DNA from: an uncultured Clostridia bacterium
Lineage (GTDB): Bacteria > Bacillota > Clostridia > Oscillospirales > Ruminococcaceae
DNA: 64,000 nt
Direction of reading: 5' to 3'
Assembly (NCBI GenBank): GCA_947631455.1
Contig: CANRLH010000006.1
Span: 1-64,000 of the forward strand
Position numbers and translations under genes: made by a program. Of this stretch, positions 9,117 to 17,865 are shown piece after piece; the stretch's first letter is position 1; every line of letters starts with the position of its first letter. The notes under the pieces were generated by a model, which searched no databases, had not been told where the DNA came from, and worked only from the letters and a program-made list of their open reading frames with translations.

Positions 9117-9894
9117 CGCAGCGGAACAGGTCGTCAGGCTTTCGCTTGAAGGCTTTGAAGTCGCCGCTAAACTATCGGGGTCGGCTGCCAAGAATATTGC
9201 CCTTTTGCTCGTTTCGGTCTTGAAGCAGGAGCAAAAGACAAAGGGCAAGGCGAGACTTACTAATATGATTAAGTCCGGCAAGGAGCTGAAAGTGTTTACT
9301 ATCCCCAACAAGGACTTGAAAAAGTTTACGGAGCAGGCAAAGCGTTACGGCGTTTTGTACTGCGTACTCAGGGACAGAAACACCAAAGGCGACAACGTGC
9401 CGATTGACATTATCGCCCGTGCCGAGGACGCTTCCAAAATTCAGCGTATCGTTGAGAGATTTGAACTCAGCTCTGTTGACAAGGCTGCCATTGTTACCGA
9501 GGCGCAGAAAGCTGTCGAGCAGCGTGAAGCGAAGGGACAGGACAAGCCAACCAAGAGCAAGAGCGAAATTATTACGGAGGAAGCAGTCAGGAAACCTATT
9601 CAGAAAGAAATGGGCAGCCACGAAAACCCCACAGTCGCCAAGACAGACAAAAACCCTCTGTCAAGGCAAAACTCAGAACCGGCAGATTTGCAAACTGATA
9701 AGGGTATCTCAAAGCCCGCCGAGAAGAAGCCTTCGGTCAAAGAAAAACTCGACCGATATGCTGCACAGGCGAAACAGAGAAAAGAAGCAGAGCGAACCGT
9801 GCCGGAGACCGAGAAACCCAAATCTCAAACAAAAACGGCTCAAACCGTTCATCAGCAACCCAAATCCAAATCGAAGAAACCGAAAGAGAGGTAA
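9100..9894 (+). CDS. PcfB family conjugation protein
   Basis: A 264-residue protein whose first 130 residues (EEVV-like start, SLEGFEVAAKLSGSAAKNIA, KELKVFTIPNKDLKKF, YCVLRDRNTKG) match the PcfB family, named after the pCF10 relaxosome-associated protein. The remainder is a low-complexity, lysine- and proline-rich tail that is probably unstructured. The chosen ATG has AAAGGAGCG eight bases upstream and overlaps the relaxase end by 17 bases. A relaxosome or coupling-protein contact role is inferred from pCF10. Confidence 0.8.
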   Translation: MNNGGDAAEQVVRLSLEGFEVAAKLSGSAAKNIALLLVSVLKQEQKTKGKARLTNMIKSGKELKVFTIPNKDLKKFTEQAKRYGVLYCVLRDRNTKGDNVPIDIIARAEDASKIQRIVERFELSSVDKAAIVTEAQKAVEQREAKGQDKPTKSKSEIITEEAVRKPIQKEMGSHENPTVAKTDKNPLSRQNSEPADLQTDKGISKPAEKKPSVKEKLDRYAAQAKQRKEAERTVPETEKPKSQTKTAQTVHQQPKSKSKKPKER

Positions 9895-9899
9895 TCATA

Positions 9900-10784
9900 A
9901 TGACAAACAATTTTACGCCGAAAAAGGCTTCCGATAATCGACCGAAGCTTTCCAAAGAGGAGTATGCCGAAAAGAAACGAGCCGAAAAGGAAGCCGTCTA
10001 TCAGATGGCTGACGAGGCGGTAAATGAAATCGTAAACGACCCTGAGAAGTTCACCGCTTTTCTCGATACGCAGAGCCGTATGGACAGATATTCCGCCGTC
10101 AATGCCCTGCTTATCTACAAGCAGCTTCCCACGGCGACGCAGCTCAAAGACTACGACGATTGGAGCAAAGAGAATGTGCGTGTGTCGAAAGGAGCAAAGA
10201 GCATTTCTATCCTTGAACCGGTCGAATACACAAAGAAGGACGGTTCGACCGGCGTTTCCTACAATGTGAAAAAGGTATTTGATGTGTCGCAGACCAACGG
10301 GCGCAAAACACCTGCACCAACGGCGAATAAAGACCCGAAGGCTCTTATCACCACTATGCTTGACTCGTCTCCGGTGGAAGTGGAGGCTTGCGATGAGCTG
10401 CCGTATCCCAATATGGCGGCATTTTACAACAATGACAAGCAGACGCTTTTCGTAAAGAGAAATACGGGCGACAGCGTGGCGGTGGCACAGTGCGTAGCGC
10501 AGGAACTCGGTCACGCTCAGCTTTCCATCAACAGCGAACGATACAGCCGCTCCGAGATGGGATTTCCCGCCGTGTGTATCGGGTATATGCTCTGCAAGAA
10601 GTACGGGGTAGATACACAGAACTTTGCTATCAACCGTATTCCCGACTCACTCAAAGAGATGGAGCCGAAGGGAGTCCGTGCCGAGCTTTCAAAGACAAGA
10701 AACGCAATGTCTGAGGTTCACTCCCGTATCTCGGAAGTGCAGTATAAGCAGAAGCAGGCACGAAGCAAAGACTACGAAAGATAA
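9900..10784 (+). CDS. ArdC-like ssDNA-binding/antirestriction protein
   Basis: A 294-residue protein. The N-terminal two thirds (FLDTQSRMDRYSAVNALLIY, KGAKSISILEP) resembles the ArdC N-terminal domain, which binds single-stranded DNA and may shield incoming DNA. A second domain holds a zincin-like site that reads QELGHAQ (about residues 200-206); the usual HExxH first histidine is Gln here, so metallopeptidase activity is doubtful. It starts five bases after the PcfB stop, preceded by GAGAGG. It is consistently cytoplasmic, with no membrane segment. Confidence 0.7.
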   Translation: MTNNFTPKKASDNRPKLSKEEYAEKKRAEKEAVYQMADEAVNEIVNDPEKFTAFLDTQSRMDRYSAVNALLIYKQLPTATQLKDYDDWSKENVRVSKGAKSISILEPVEYTKKDGSTGVSYNVKKVFDVSQTNGRKTPAPTANKDPKALITTMLDSSPVEVEACDELPYPNMAAFYNNDKQTLFVKRNTGDSVAVAQCVAQELGHAQLSINSERYSRSEMGFPAVCIGYMLCKKYGVDTQNFAINRIPDSLKEMEPKGVRAELSKTRNAMSEVHSRISEVQYKQKQARSKDYER

Positions 10785-10793
10785 GGTGCGATT

Positions 10794-10991
10794 ATGGAAA
10801 GAGAAAAACTGTATCACGTCGCTTTGGACGATTATGAACACGGTATCATCATTCGCACTCTGAATGATAAAAAGACAGACCTTATGAATGAGGGAAAATC
10901 TACCGACGCCATTGACGACCTGATTGTGAAGGTCGGCACAGCCCCGCAGAAAAAGTTCAAAGTGGTTAAGGAGCGAGATGAAGCGAGATAA
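10794..10991 (+). CDS. Small conserved ICE protein, unknown function
   Basis: A 65-residue charged protein (MEREKLYHVALDDYEHGIII ... DDLIVKVGTAP). I recall similar short proteins between the ArdC-like and VirD4 genes in Tn1549-like elements, but cannot name a proven function. It starts nine bases after the preceding stop and overlaps the VirD4 gene by 14 bases, so it is part of the conjugation operon and translationally coupled to the coupling protein. Confidence 0.6.
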   Translation: MEREKLYHVALDDYEHGIIIRTLNDKKTDLMNEGKSTDAIDDLIVKVGTAPQKKFKVVKERDEAR

Positions 10992-12771
10992 CGACCGTCA
11001 GGCTTCGATTATCCTTGCCGTCATCGGTATCCCTTTGGTCATATGGCTTGCGCTGCTCATAGCGCCGTCTGTCAAAGGCGGCTTGCCTGAGATACTGCCA
11101 AAGCTTTTGACCGTTTTCAATGACCCTTTCCATATAGAAGTGTGCGAGGACAGCTTAAAAACTGTCCTCGTTTTGCTTCTTGCCTATACGATGGGCATTG
11201 GAATTTACTTCTCAACACAGAAGAACTACCGAAGGCGTGAGGAACACGGTTCTGCGAAATGGGGCAGCGCAAAAGCCGTGGATAAGAAATACCGACAATC
11301 CCCGCCCTCGGAAAATAAACTGATGACGCAGAATGTGCGTATTGGTCTCAATGCCAAAAAGCACCGACGAAACCTGAACACTCTTGTGTGCGGCGGTTCG
11401 GGCGCAGGCAAGACGAGGTTTTATTGTAAGCCGAACCTTATGCAATGCAACACATCATTCGTCATTCTTGACCCAAAAGGTGAGATATTGCGAGATACGG
11501 GCAGGCTCCTTGAGAAAAAGGGATATGAGGTGCGAGTCCTTGACCTTATCTCTATGGAAAAGAGCCATTGTTACAATCCCTTTGTTTATCTGCAATCGGA
11601 TAACGATGTGCAAAAGCTCGTGACGAACCTCTTTAAGAGTACTACTCCGAAAGGCTCGCAGTCCAACGACCCTTTTTGGGATACGGCGGCTTCAATGCTG
11701 CTTTTGGCGCTTGTGTTTTATCTGCACTATGAAGCGCCGCCGGAAGAACAGAACTTTGCGATGGTTATGGAAATGCTCAGAGCTGCGTCGATTGAGGACG
11801 AGGAAGATACCCGCCCGTCTCCGCTTGACGAACTGTTCTCGGAATTGGAGTTTCAAAATCCGGAGCATATCGCCTTGAAATATTATCATTCCTACCACGC
11901 CGGTTCTGCCAAAACCCTGAAATCCATTCAGATAACCCTTGCGGCGAGGCTTGAAAAGTTCAATCTTGAAAGTCTAGCTTCTCTTACGATTACGGACGAA
12001 CTGGACTTGCCCTCTATGGGTGAGAAAAAGGTTGCTCTGTTTGCCTTGATACCCGATAACGACTCAAGCTTTAACTTCTTGGTGTCTATCCTTTATACGC
12101 AGCTTTTTCAGCAGTTGTTTTTCGCTGCCGACCATATCCACGGCGGGAGCCTGCCAATGCCCGTCCACTTCTTGATGGACGAGTTTGCCAATGTGTCGCT
12201 TCCCGACGATTTCGATAAGATTTTGTCGGTTATGCGCTCCCGTGGCGTTTCTGTGAGTATCATCTTGCAGAACCTGGCGCAGTTAAAGGCGCTGTTCGAG
12301 AAGCAATGGGAAAGCATTGTAGGTAACTGCGATGAGTTCCTTTACCTCGGCGGCAATGAACAGTCCACCCATAAATATGTGTCGGAGCTGCTCGGCAAGG
12401 AAACCATCGACACCAATACCTTCGGCAAGAGTATGGGGCGTAACGGCAATTATTCGACCAACTATCAAATCAGCGGTCGTGAACTGCTCACACCCGATGA
12501 GGTGAGGCTACTCGATAACCAGTACGCTATCCTATTTATCCGAGGGGAGCGACCTGTGATGGATTTCAAATACGATATTTTGAAACATCCAAACGTGGCA
12601 ATGACAGCCGACGGAAAAGAAAAGCCGTACCGACACGGCGAAGTAAATTTGAAATCGTCGTCTATCGCTGTATTGGATATTAACCCGAAAGAGGTATCTG
12701 ATATTCAGACATCCGAAACAACCTATGAGCTTCTGTCCGATGAGGACTTTGAAGATGACAACAACTTTTAA
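10978..12771 (+). CDS. VirD4/TraG-type coupling protein
   Basis: A 597-residue membrane ATPase that connects the relaxosome to the conjugative channel. Two N-terminal membrane segments (about residues 8-27 and 60-80) precede the ATPase. Walker A is GGSGAGKTRFY near 139-146 and Walker B is FLMDEFAN near 398-405; the later SVMRSRGVSVSIILQNLAQL is the conserved helix-strand after Walker B. Length and motif order are those of a complete T4SS coupling protein. It is located directly before the pilin-like gene. Confidence 0.9.
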   Translation: MKRDNDRQASIILAVIGIPLVIWLALLIAPSVKGGLPEILPKLLTVFNDPFHIEVCEDSLKTVLVLLLAYTMGIGIYFSTQKNYRRREEHGSAKWGSAKAVDKKYRQSPPSENKLMTQNVRIGLNAKKHRRNLNTLVCGGSGAGKTRFYCKPNLMQCNTSFVILDPKGEILRDTGRLLEKKGYEVRVLDLISMEKSHCYNPFVYLQSDNDVQKLVTNLFKSTTPKGSQSNDPFWDTAASMLLLALVFYLHYEAPPEEQNFAMVMEMLRAASIEDEEDTRPSPLDELFSELEFQNPEHIALKYYHSYHAGSAKTLKSIQITLAARLEKFNLESLASLTITDELDLPSMGEKKVALFALIPDNDSSFNFLVSILYTQLFQQLFFAADHIHGGSLPMPVHFLMDEFANVSLPDDFDKILSVMRSRGVSVSIILQNLAQLKALFEKQWESIVGNCDEFLYLGGNEQSTHKYVSELLGKETIDTNTFGKSMGRNGNYSTNYQISGRELLTPDEVRLLDNQYAILFIRGERPVMDFKYDILKHPNVAMTADGKEKPYRHGEVNLKSSSIAVLDINPKEVSDIQTSETTYELLSDEDFEDDNNF

Positions 12772-12789
12772 TATTTGGAGGTAAACACA

Positions 12790-13146
12790 ATGTTTATGAA
12801 TAAGAAAAAGAACAACACCACTACTCGGCTGCCTATGACCGGCAAGGTCAAGAAAGGCTTCCGTTTCTACTGCTCTCTTGTCGCTGCGCTGACAATCATT
12901 GCCGGCACTTGCGTACCCGCATTTGCGGCAACTTCTGACCCGATTACGGTGGTAAACAACCTGTCCGATTTCATTTTCGGACTTATCCGTGCAATCGGTC
13001 TTATCCTGCTCGGCTTCGGTATCGTGCAGGTGGGTCTCTCGCTGAAAAGCCACGACCCATCTCAGAGGGCGAACGGCTTTCTGACTCTTGCAGGCGGTAT
13101 CATCATCACTTTCGCAAAGGAAATCCTTACCCTTATCACCGGCTGA
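12790..13146 (+). CDS. Maff2 family pilin-like membrane protein
   Basis: A 118-residue protein. A basic N-terminus (to about residue 24) leads into a hydrophobic segment ending PAFA, which may be a signal-peptidase site, followed by two further hydrophobic stretches (DFIFGLIRAIGLILLGFGIV and LTLAGGIIITFAKEILTLI). Size and topology fit VirB2-like subunits called Maff2 in Clostridial mobile elements. GGAGG sits ten bases before the start. The gene is followed by a strong hairpin, which suits a subunit needed in excess. Confidence 0.8.
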   Translation: MFMNKKKNNTTTRLPMTGKVKKGFRFYCSLVAALTIIAGTCVPAFAATSDPITVVNNLSDFIFGLIRAIGLILLGFGIVQVGLSLKSHDPSQRANGFLTLAGGIIITFAKEILTLITG

Positions 13147-13161
13147 TTGAAAACTGGCACA

Positions 13162-13191
13162 GGGGGCGTATCGGTAAAACGGTACGCCCCC
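13162..13191 (+). other. GC-rich hairpin between pilin-like and VirB6 genes
   Basis: Arms GGGGGCGTA (13162-13170) and TACGCCCCC (13183-13191) make a perfect nine-base-pair stem. There is no U-run after it, so it is more likely an mRNA-stabilising or partial-termination element than a full terminator. Its place after a pilin-like gene would raise that transcript over the downstream channel genes. Confidence 0.6.
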
Positions 13192-13216
13192 AAATTTGTA
13201 TAAGGAGGTGCGAAAG

Positions 13217-14053
13217 ATGAGTGATAACTGGGTAGTTCAAAACCTTGAAAACGCCTTAGAAACTTGGAACGAGAAACTTGCCGAGATATGGCAGCTTATA
13301 ACGACCAGTCCGCAGAACTTCAAAGGCGGCGGTATTTGGAGCGTCATAGTCAATATCAACGGTGCGCTTCAAGCTATCGGCTTGGCTCTGCTCGTGCTGT
13401 TTTTCGTAATCGGCGTAGTCAGAACCTGCGGAAGCTTTACGGAAGTTAAAAAGCCCGAACACGCACTCAAACTGTTCATTCGATTTGCCATTGCCAAAGG
13501 CGTCATCACATATGGAATGGAGTTAATGCTTGCGCTTTTCAATATCGTGCAAGGCACCATTTCTTCGATAATGACGGCGGCAGGCTTCGGAAGTCCGCAG
13601 CAAACCACCCTGCCGGCAGAGATGATAACCACAATCGAGGACTGCGGTTTCTTCGAGAGTATTCCCCTTTGGGCAGTAACCCTCATCGGCGGTCTGTTCA
13701 TTACCGTACTCTCATTCATTATGATAATGACCGTTTACGGTCGTTTCTTCAAACTGTATATGTACACGGCGATGGCTCCGATACCGCTATCGACCTTTGC
13801 GGGAGAACCGACGCAGAATGTTGGCAAGAGTTTTTTGAAAAGCTACTGCGCTGTGCTGCTTGAAGGAGCAATCATTGTCCTTGCCTGTATCATTTTCTCG
13901 CTTTTTGCGTCAAGTCCGCCGGTCGTCAACCCCGACGCTGCGGCAGTTACACAGGTGTGGGCATATATCGGAGAGCTTGTGTTTAATATGCTCGTCCTTG
14001 TCGGCGCAGTGAAGATGTCCGACCGTATCATCAGAGAAATGATGGGACTGTAA
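13217..14053 (+). CDS. VirB6/TrbL-like conjugation channel protein
   Basis: A 278-residue polytopic inner-membrane protein. After an amphipathic N-terminus (residues 1-40) I count about six hydrophobic segments, starting with IGLALLVLFFVIGVVRTCG, then LMLALFNIVQ, WAVTLIGGLFITVLSFIMIM, and two near the C-terminus. This is the arrangement of the VirB6/TrbL-like proteins of Clostridial ICEs (CD1112 type). TAAGGAGGTG is placed ideally before the ATG at 13217. It forms the inner-membrane part of the transfer channel. Confidence 0.82.
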   Translation: MSDNWVVQNLENALETWNEKLAEIWQLITTSPQNFKGGGIWSVIVNINGALQAIGLALLVLFFVIGVVRTCGSFTEVKKPEHALKLFIRFAIAKGVITYGMELMLALFNIVQGTISSIMTAAGFGSPQQTTLPAEMITTIEDCGFFESIPLWAVTLIGGLFITVLSFIMIMTVYGRFFKLYMYTAMAPIPLSTFAGEPTQNVGKSFLKSYCAVLLEGAIIVLACIIFSLFASSPPVVNPDAAAVTQVWAYIGELVFNMLVLVGAVKMSDRIIREMMGL

Positions 14054-14063
14054 GGTGAGCGTT

Positions 14064-14249
14064 ATGAAAAAGGTATTGAACAAATTCAAGGGATATACCC
14101 TTGCCGACTGCGACTGTAAATACTGCCTTTACTATGGCGGTAAACGCAAAGGAAAAATTAACTGCTTGGCTGAAAAATGCGTCTGCGAGGAAGAAATCAA
14201 GCACGCAAAGGAAGCCTACCGCAGAGAAAGGAATAACCGATGGAAGTAA
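14064..14249 (+). CDS. Small cysteine-rich ICE protein
   Basis: A 61-residue protein with six cysteines arranged as CDCKYC near residues 19-24, then Cys38, Cys43 and Cys45 in a basic background, which suggests a small zinc- or disulfide-stabilised fold. It has no membrane segment. AAGGTGAGCG precedes the ATG. The gene overlaps the PrgI start by ten bases. I recall similar proteins in this position in related ICEs, but no function. Confidence 0.6.
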   Translation: MKKVLNKFKGYTLADCDCKYCLYYGGKRKGKINCLAEKCVCEEEIKHAKEAYRRERNNRWK

Positions 14250-14605
14250 AAATCAACCGTGAAATCAGAAATTACACAGAAGCGATGTTTTTCGGACTGT
14301 CACTCAGACAGTTCATTTTTTCGCTCTGCGCCGTTGTGGTGGCGGTGGGGTTATATTTCCTGCTGAAACCCTATCTCGGCACAGAAACCGTGTCGTGGGT
14401 GTGTATCTTGGGAGCCGCTCCGTTTGCGGCTCTCGGCTTTGTCAAATACAACGGTATGACCGCAGAAAAAGCGATTTATGCGTGGATTAAGTCTGAGTTC
14501 CTTATGCCGAAGAAGCTCGTGTTCAATTCCACGAATACCTACTACGAACTGATGAAGCCGAATATCGAACAGAAACAAAAGGAGGCTATGAAAGCAAATG
14601 ATTAA
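14240..14605 (+). CDS. PrgI family T4SS membrane protein
   Basis: A 121-residue protein beginning MEVKINREIRNYTEAMFFGL, the typical PrgI opening, with two membrane segments (LRQFIFSLCAVVVAVGLYFL and VCILGAAPFAALGFV) and a cytoplasmic tail. PrgI proteins are the small VirB3-like partners of VirB4 in Gram-positive T4SS. It overlaps the VirB4 gene by eight bases, which fits the functional pairing. Confidence 0.88.
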   Translation: MEVKINREIRNYTEAMFFGLSLRQFIFSLCAVVVAVGLYFLLKPYLGTETVSWVCILGAAPFAALGFVKYNGMTAEKAIYAWIKSEFLMPKKLVFNSTNTYYELMKPNIEQKQKEAMKAND

Positions 14606-16931
14606 GACACTAACAAGTCTTTTGAAACAGGACAAAGAGAAGTTTGTCGTGCCGAAGGGAGTGCAGGATGTCATTCCGGTAAAGGCAATCTATGATGACG
14701 GCATTTTCAAAGTCGCCAAGGATAAATATTCCAAGACCTATAAGTTTACGGATATTAACTATGCCGTGGCAAGCCGTGAGGACAAAGAGGCGATGTTCCT
14801 CGAATACTCCGAGCTGCTCAATTCCCTCGACAGCGGAGCGACAACGAAGCTGACCATTAACAACAGACGGCTCAACCGCCTTGACTTTGAAAAGGCGTTC
14901 CTGATTGATGAGACCGGCGACCCGCTTGACAAGTACCGCAGAGAATACAACAAGATACTTCTCGACAAGGCGACCGGCGCAAACGCCATCGTTCAGGATA
15001 AGTATGTTACCATTTCCATTAACAAAAAGAGTGTCGAGGACGCCCGCACTTACTTCGCTCGTGTCGGGGCGGATCTCGTCGCTCACTTTTCGAGGCTGGG
15101 CAGCAAGTGCGTGGAGCTTGAAACGGACGAAAGACTGCGTATCATTCACGACTTCTTCCGTGTCGGGGAGGAAACGTCCTTCCGTTTTGACATTAAAGAG
15201 ACCCGAAAGAAAGGACACGATTTCAAAGACTATATCTGCCCCGACACAATGGAGTTTGAAAAGGACTATTTCAAGATGGGAGACCGTTTTGGGAGAGTCC
15301 TTTTTCTTCGTGAATATGCGTCCTATATCAAAGACAGTATGGTGGCGGAGCTTACCGATATGAACCGTAACCTGATGATGTCGATTGACATTGTGCCGGT
15401 TCCCACCGATGAAGCGGTACGAGAGGCGGAAAGCCGTCTGCTCGGCGTTGAGACCAATATCACGAACTGGCAGCGCAGGCAGAACGCCAACAATAACTTT
15501 TCTGCTACCGTTCCCTACGATATGGAGCAGCAGAAAAAGGAAATGAAGGAGTTCCTCGACGACCTGACGACCCGTGACCAGAGAATGATGTTCTCGGTAC
15601 TGACTATGGTTCATACAGCCGACACAAAAGAGCAGCTTGACAACGACACGGAGGCTCTACTGACTACGGCAAGAAAACATCTGTGCCAGTTCGCCGTGCT
15701 GAAATATCAGCAGATGGACGGCTTGAATACCGTTATGCCTTTTGGCACAAGAAAGATTGACGCCTTCCGCACATTGACGACTGAGAGCCTTGCCGTGTTT
15801 ATCCCGTTCCGAGTGCAGGACATCTACCACGAGAACGGCATTTACTACGGGCAGAATGTAATCAGCAAGAATATGATTATCGCTGACCGCAAACAGCTAC
15901 TCAACGGCAACGAGTTTATCCTGGGCGTATCCGGCGGCGGTAAATCCTTCGCAGCGAAGAATGAGATTATCAACCTGATTTTAGCAAGCGACGCCGATGT
16001 TATCATCATCGACCCCGAACGAGAGTATAGTCCGCTTGTCAAGGCTATGGGCGGTCAGATTATCAATATCTCCGCAACCTCGCCCAATCACATTAACGCT
16101 ATGGATATGAACAAGGAATACGGCGACGGAGCGAACCCTGTCATTCTCAAATCGGAGTTCATTATGTCATTGTGCGAACAACTCATCGGCGGAAACAACC
16201 TCGGAGCAAAGCAGAAGTCTATTATCGACCGTTGTACCGCAAGCGTCTACCGTACCTATCAGCAAAATGACTATCAGGGTACGGTTCCCACCTTGCAGGA
16301 TTTCAGAGACGAACTGTTAAAACAGGACGAGCCGGAGGCGAAGGAAATCGCCCTTGCTATCGAGCTGTTCACCCACGGCTCTCTGAATACCTTTGCAAAA
16401 CCGACCAATGTAGACACGAACAGCTATCTGATTTGCTATGACATTCTCGACCTCGGCAAGCAGCTTATGCCTATCGGTATGCTTGTCGTCCTGGACTCTA
16501 TTCTCAACCGTATCACGCAGAACAGGGCGAAGGGAAAGAAAACATTCATCTTCATTGATGAGATTTACCTGTTGTTCCAACACGAGTATTCTGCAAACTT
16601 CCTGTTCACGCTTTGGAAGCGTGTCAGAAAGTACGGCGCTTATGCGTCAGGCATTACGCAGAACGTGGACGACCTTTTGCAGAGCCATACGGCAAGGACA
16701 ATGCTTGCAAACTCCGAGTTCATTATTATGCTCAATCAGGCGGCGACCGACCGAATTGAACTTGCGAAGCTGCTGAATATCTCTGACCTTCAAATGTCGT
16801 ATATCACGAATGTTGAAGCGGGACACGGGCTGATTAAGGTGGGCAGTTTGCTCGTTCCGTTTGTAAACAAGTTCCCGACGAACACGCAGCTTTATAAGCT
16901 GATGACGACCAAACCGGGCGAGGGCGTTTGA
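14598..16931 (+). CDS. VirB4-type conjugation ATPase
   Basis: A 777-residue cytoplasmic ATPase that powers assembly and transport of the T4SS. The N-terminal half (about 1-400) is the VirB4 scaffold. The C-terminal RecA-like domain has Walker A GVSGGGKSFAAKN near 443 and Walker B KTFIFIDEIYLLF near 650, then the NVDDLLQSHTARTMLANSEF helix typical of VirB4/TraE. Length is complete. It lies between PrgI and sortase as in Tn1549-like elements. Confidence 0.9.
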   Translation: MIKTLTSLLKQDKEKFVVPKGVQDVIPVKAIYDDGIFKVAKDKYSKTYKFTDINYAVASREDKEAMFLEYSELLNSLDSGATTKLTINNRRLNRLDFEKAFLIDETGDPLDKYRREYNKILLDKATGANAIVQDKYVTISINKKSVEDARTYFARVGADLVAHFSRLGSKCVELETDERLRIIHDFFRVGEETSFRFDIKETRKKGHDFKDYICPDTMEFEKDYFKMGDRFGRVLFLREYASYIKDSMVAELTDMNRNLMMSIDIVPVPTDEAVREAESRLLGVETNITNWQRRQNANNNFSATVPYDMEQQKKEMKEFLDDLTTRDQRMMFSVLTMVHTADTKEQLDNDTEALLTTARKHLCQFAVLKYQQMDGLNTVMPFGTRKIDAFRTLTTESLAVFIPFRVQDIYHENGIYYGQNVISKNMIIADRKQLLNGNEFILGVSGGGKSFAAKNEIINLILASDADVIIIDPEREYSPLVKAMGGQIINISATSPNHINAMDMNKEYGDGANPVILKSEFIMSLCEQLIGGNNLGAKQKSIIDRCTASVYRTYQQNDYQGTVPTLQDFRDELLKQDEPEAKEIALAIELFTHGSLNTFAKPTNVDTNSYLICYDILDLGKQLMPIGMLVVLDSILNRITQNRAKGKKTFIFIDEIYLLFQHEYSANFLFTLWKRVRKYGAYASGITQNVDDLLQSHTARTMLANSEFIIMLNQAATDRIELAKLLNISDLQMSYITNVEAGHGLIKVGSLLVPFVNKFPTNTQLYKLMTTKPGEGV

Positions 16932-16959
16932 CCCTCGCCTTGCGTAGAAAGGAAAAGCT

Positions 16960-17736
16960 ATGAATAAGAAAATCTTTATTCCGATTTTAACGGCGTTTAT
17001 CCTTGTTTTTGCGGTAAGCGCCGGTTTTATTATTAAGCATTACACCGAGTCGGTAAAGCAGGAGGCGCTCTATGACAGCCTTGCGGAAATCGTAGAAACC
17101 GAACCCGATGAAAATGTTGAGCCTGCCGATCTTATTCAGTACACGGAGACAAAGTTCATTCTGCCGGAATATGCCGAGCTGTTCACACAGAACAGCGATA
17201 TGGTGGGTTGGATTACCGTAGAGGATACGAAAATCAATTATCCCGTAATGCAGTCAAAGAACGAGCCGAACTTCTATCTGAAACACGGCTTTGACAAAGC
17301 CTATACCGACTATGGCTGCCCTTATGTGCAGGAAAACTGCGATGTGCAGGAACCGAGCGACAACCTCATCATTTACGGTCATCATATGAACGACGGCTCT
17401 ATGTTCGCCGGACTGATGAAATTTACCGATAAAGCTTTTTGGGAGCAGCACAAGCGCATTAGCTTTAATACTCTGACCGATATGCAGGAATACGAGGTTA
17501 TCGCTGTTTTCAAAACCTTTGTTTACTCTAATAGTCCCGACAGCTTCAAGTATTATCACTTCGTAGAGGCAGAGAACGAGGACGAGTTCAACGCTTATGT
17601 CGAAAAGTGTCGGGAATTGTCGCTGTATGATACCGGCGTGGACGCAGAGTATGGGGATAAGCTGATTTCTCTTTCCACCTGCGAGTATTCGAGGACTAAC
17701 GGAAGGCTCGTTGTCGTGGCTAAATTAGTGAAGTAA
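16960..17736 (+). CDS. srtB: Class B sortase
   Basis: A 258-residue membrane-anchored transpeptidase. One N-terminal membrane segment (residues 5-26) is followed by the sortase fold: catalytic His in LIIYGHHMNDGSMF near residue 141, catalytic Cys in LSTCEYS near 240, and Arg in SRTNGR a few residues later. Class B sortases attach proteins to the cell wall. It probably serves the conjugative surface. Whether it also handles the wall protein with a SPQTG motif at 27464-31675 is open, since class B enzymes usually prefer NPQTN-like motifs. Confidence 0.88.
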   Translation: MNKKIFIPILTAFILVFAVSAGFIIKHYTESVKQEALYDSLAEIVETEPDENVEPADLIQYTETKFILPEYAELFTQNSDMVGWITVEDTKINYPVMQSKNEPNFYLKHGFDKAYTDYGCPYVQENCDVQEPSDNLIIYGHHMNDGSMFAGLMKFTDKAFWEQHKRISFNTLTDMQEYEVIAVFKTFVYSNSPDSFKYYHFVEAENEDEFNAYVEKCRELSLYDTGVDAEYGDKLISLSTCEYSRTNGRLVVVAKLVK

Positions 17737-17850
17737 TGTAACGCTTTTCGGGTCGAAAAACCGCCATTTTACAAGGCATACAGAGCGTGGAACATCGAGG
17801 GTAAGGGTCTAATACCTTTACCCTCGTTTTTGCGCTTAATAAGCGTTACA
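17737..17850 (+). terminator. Terminator nested inside a 10-base inverted repeat
   Basis: The gap between the sortase and CHAP genes holds an intrinsic terminator, with arms near 17796-17806 and 17815-17826 followed by TTTTT. It is enclosed by a second, perfect inverted repeat: TGTAACGCTT at 17737-17746, directly after the sortase stop, and AAGCGTTACA at 17841-17850, just before the ribosome site of the next gene. The two can fold as one large cruciform or mRNA structure. Confidence 0.7.
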
Positions 17851-17865
17851 GGAAAGGAGGAAGCG

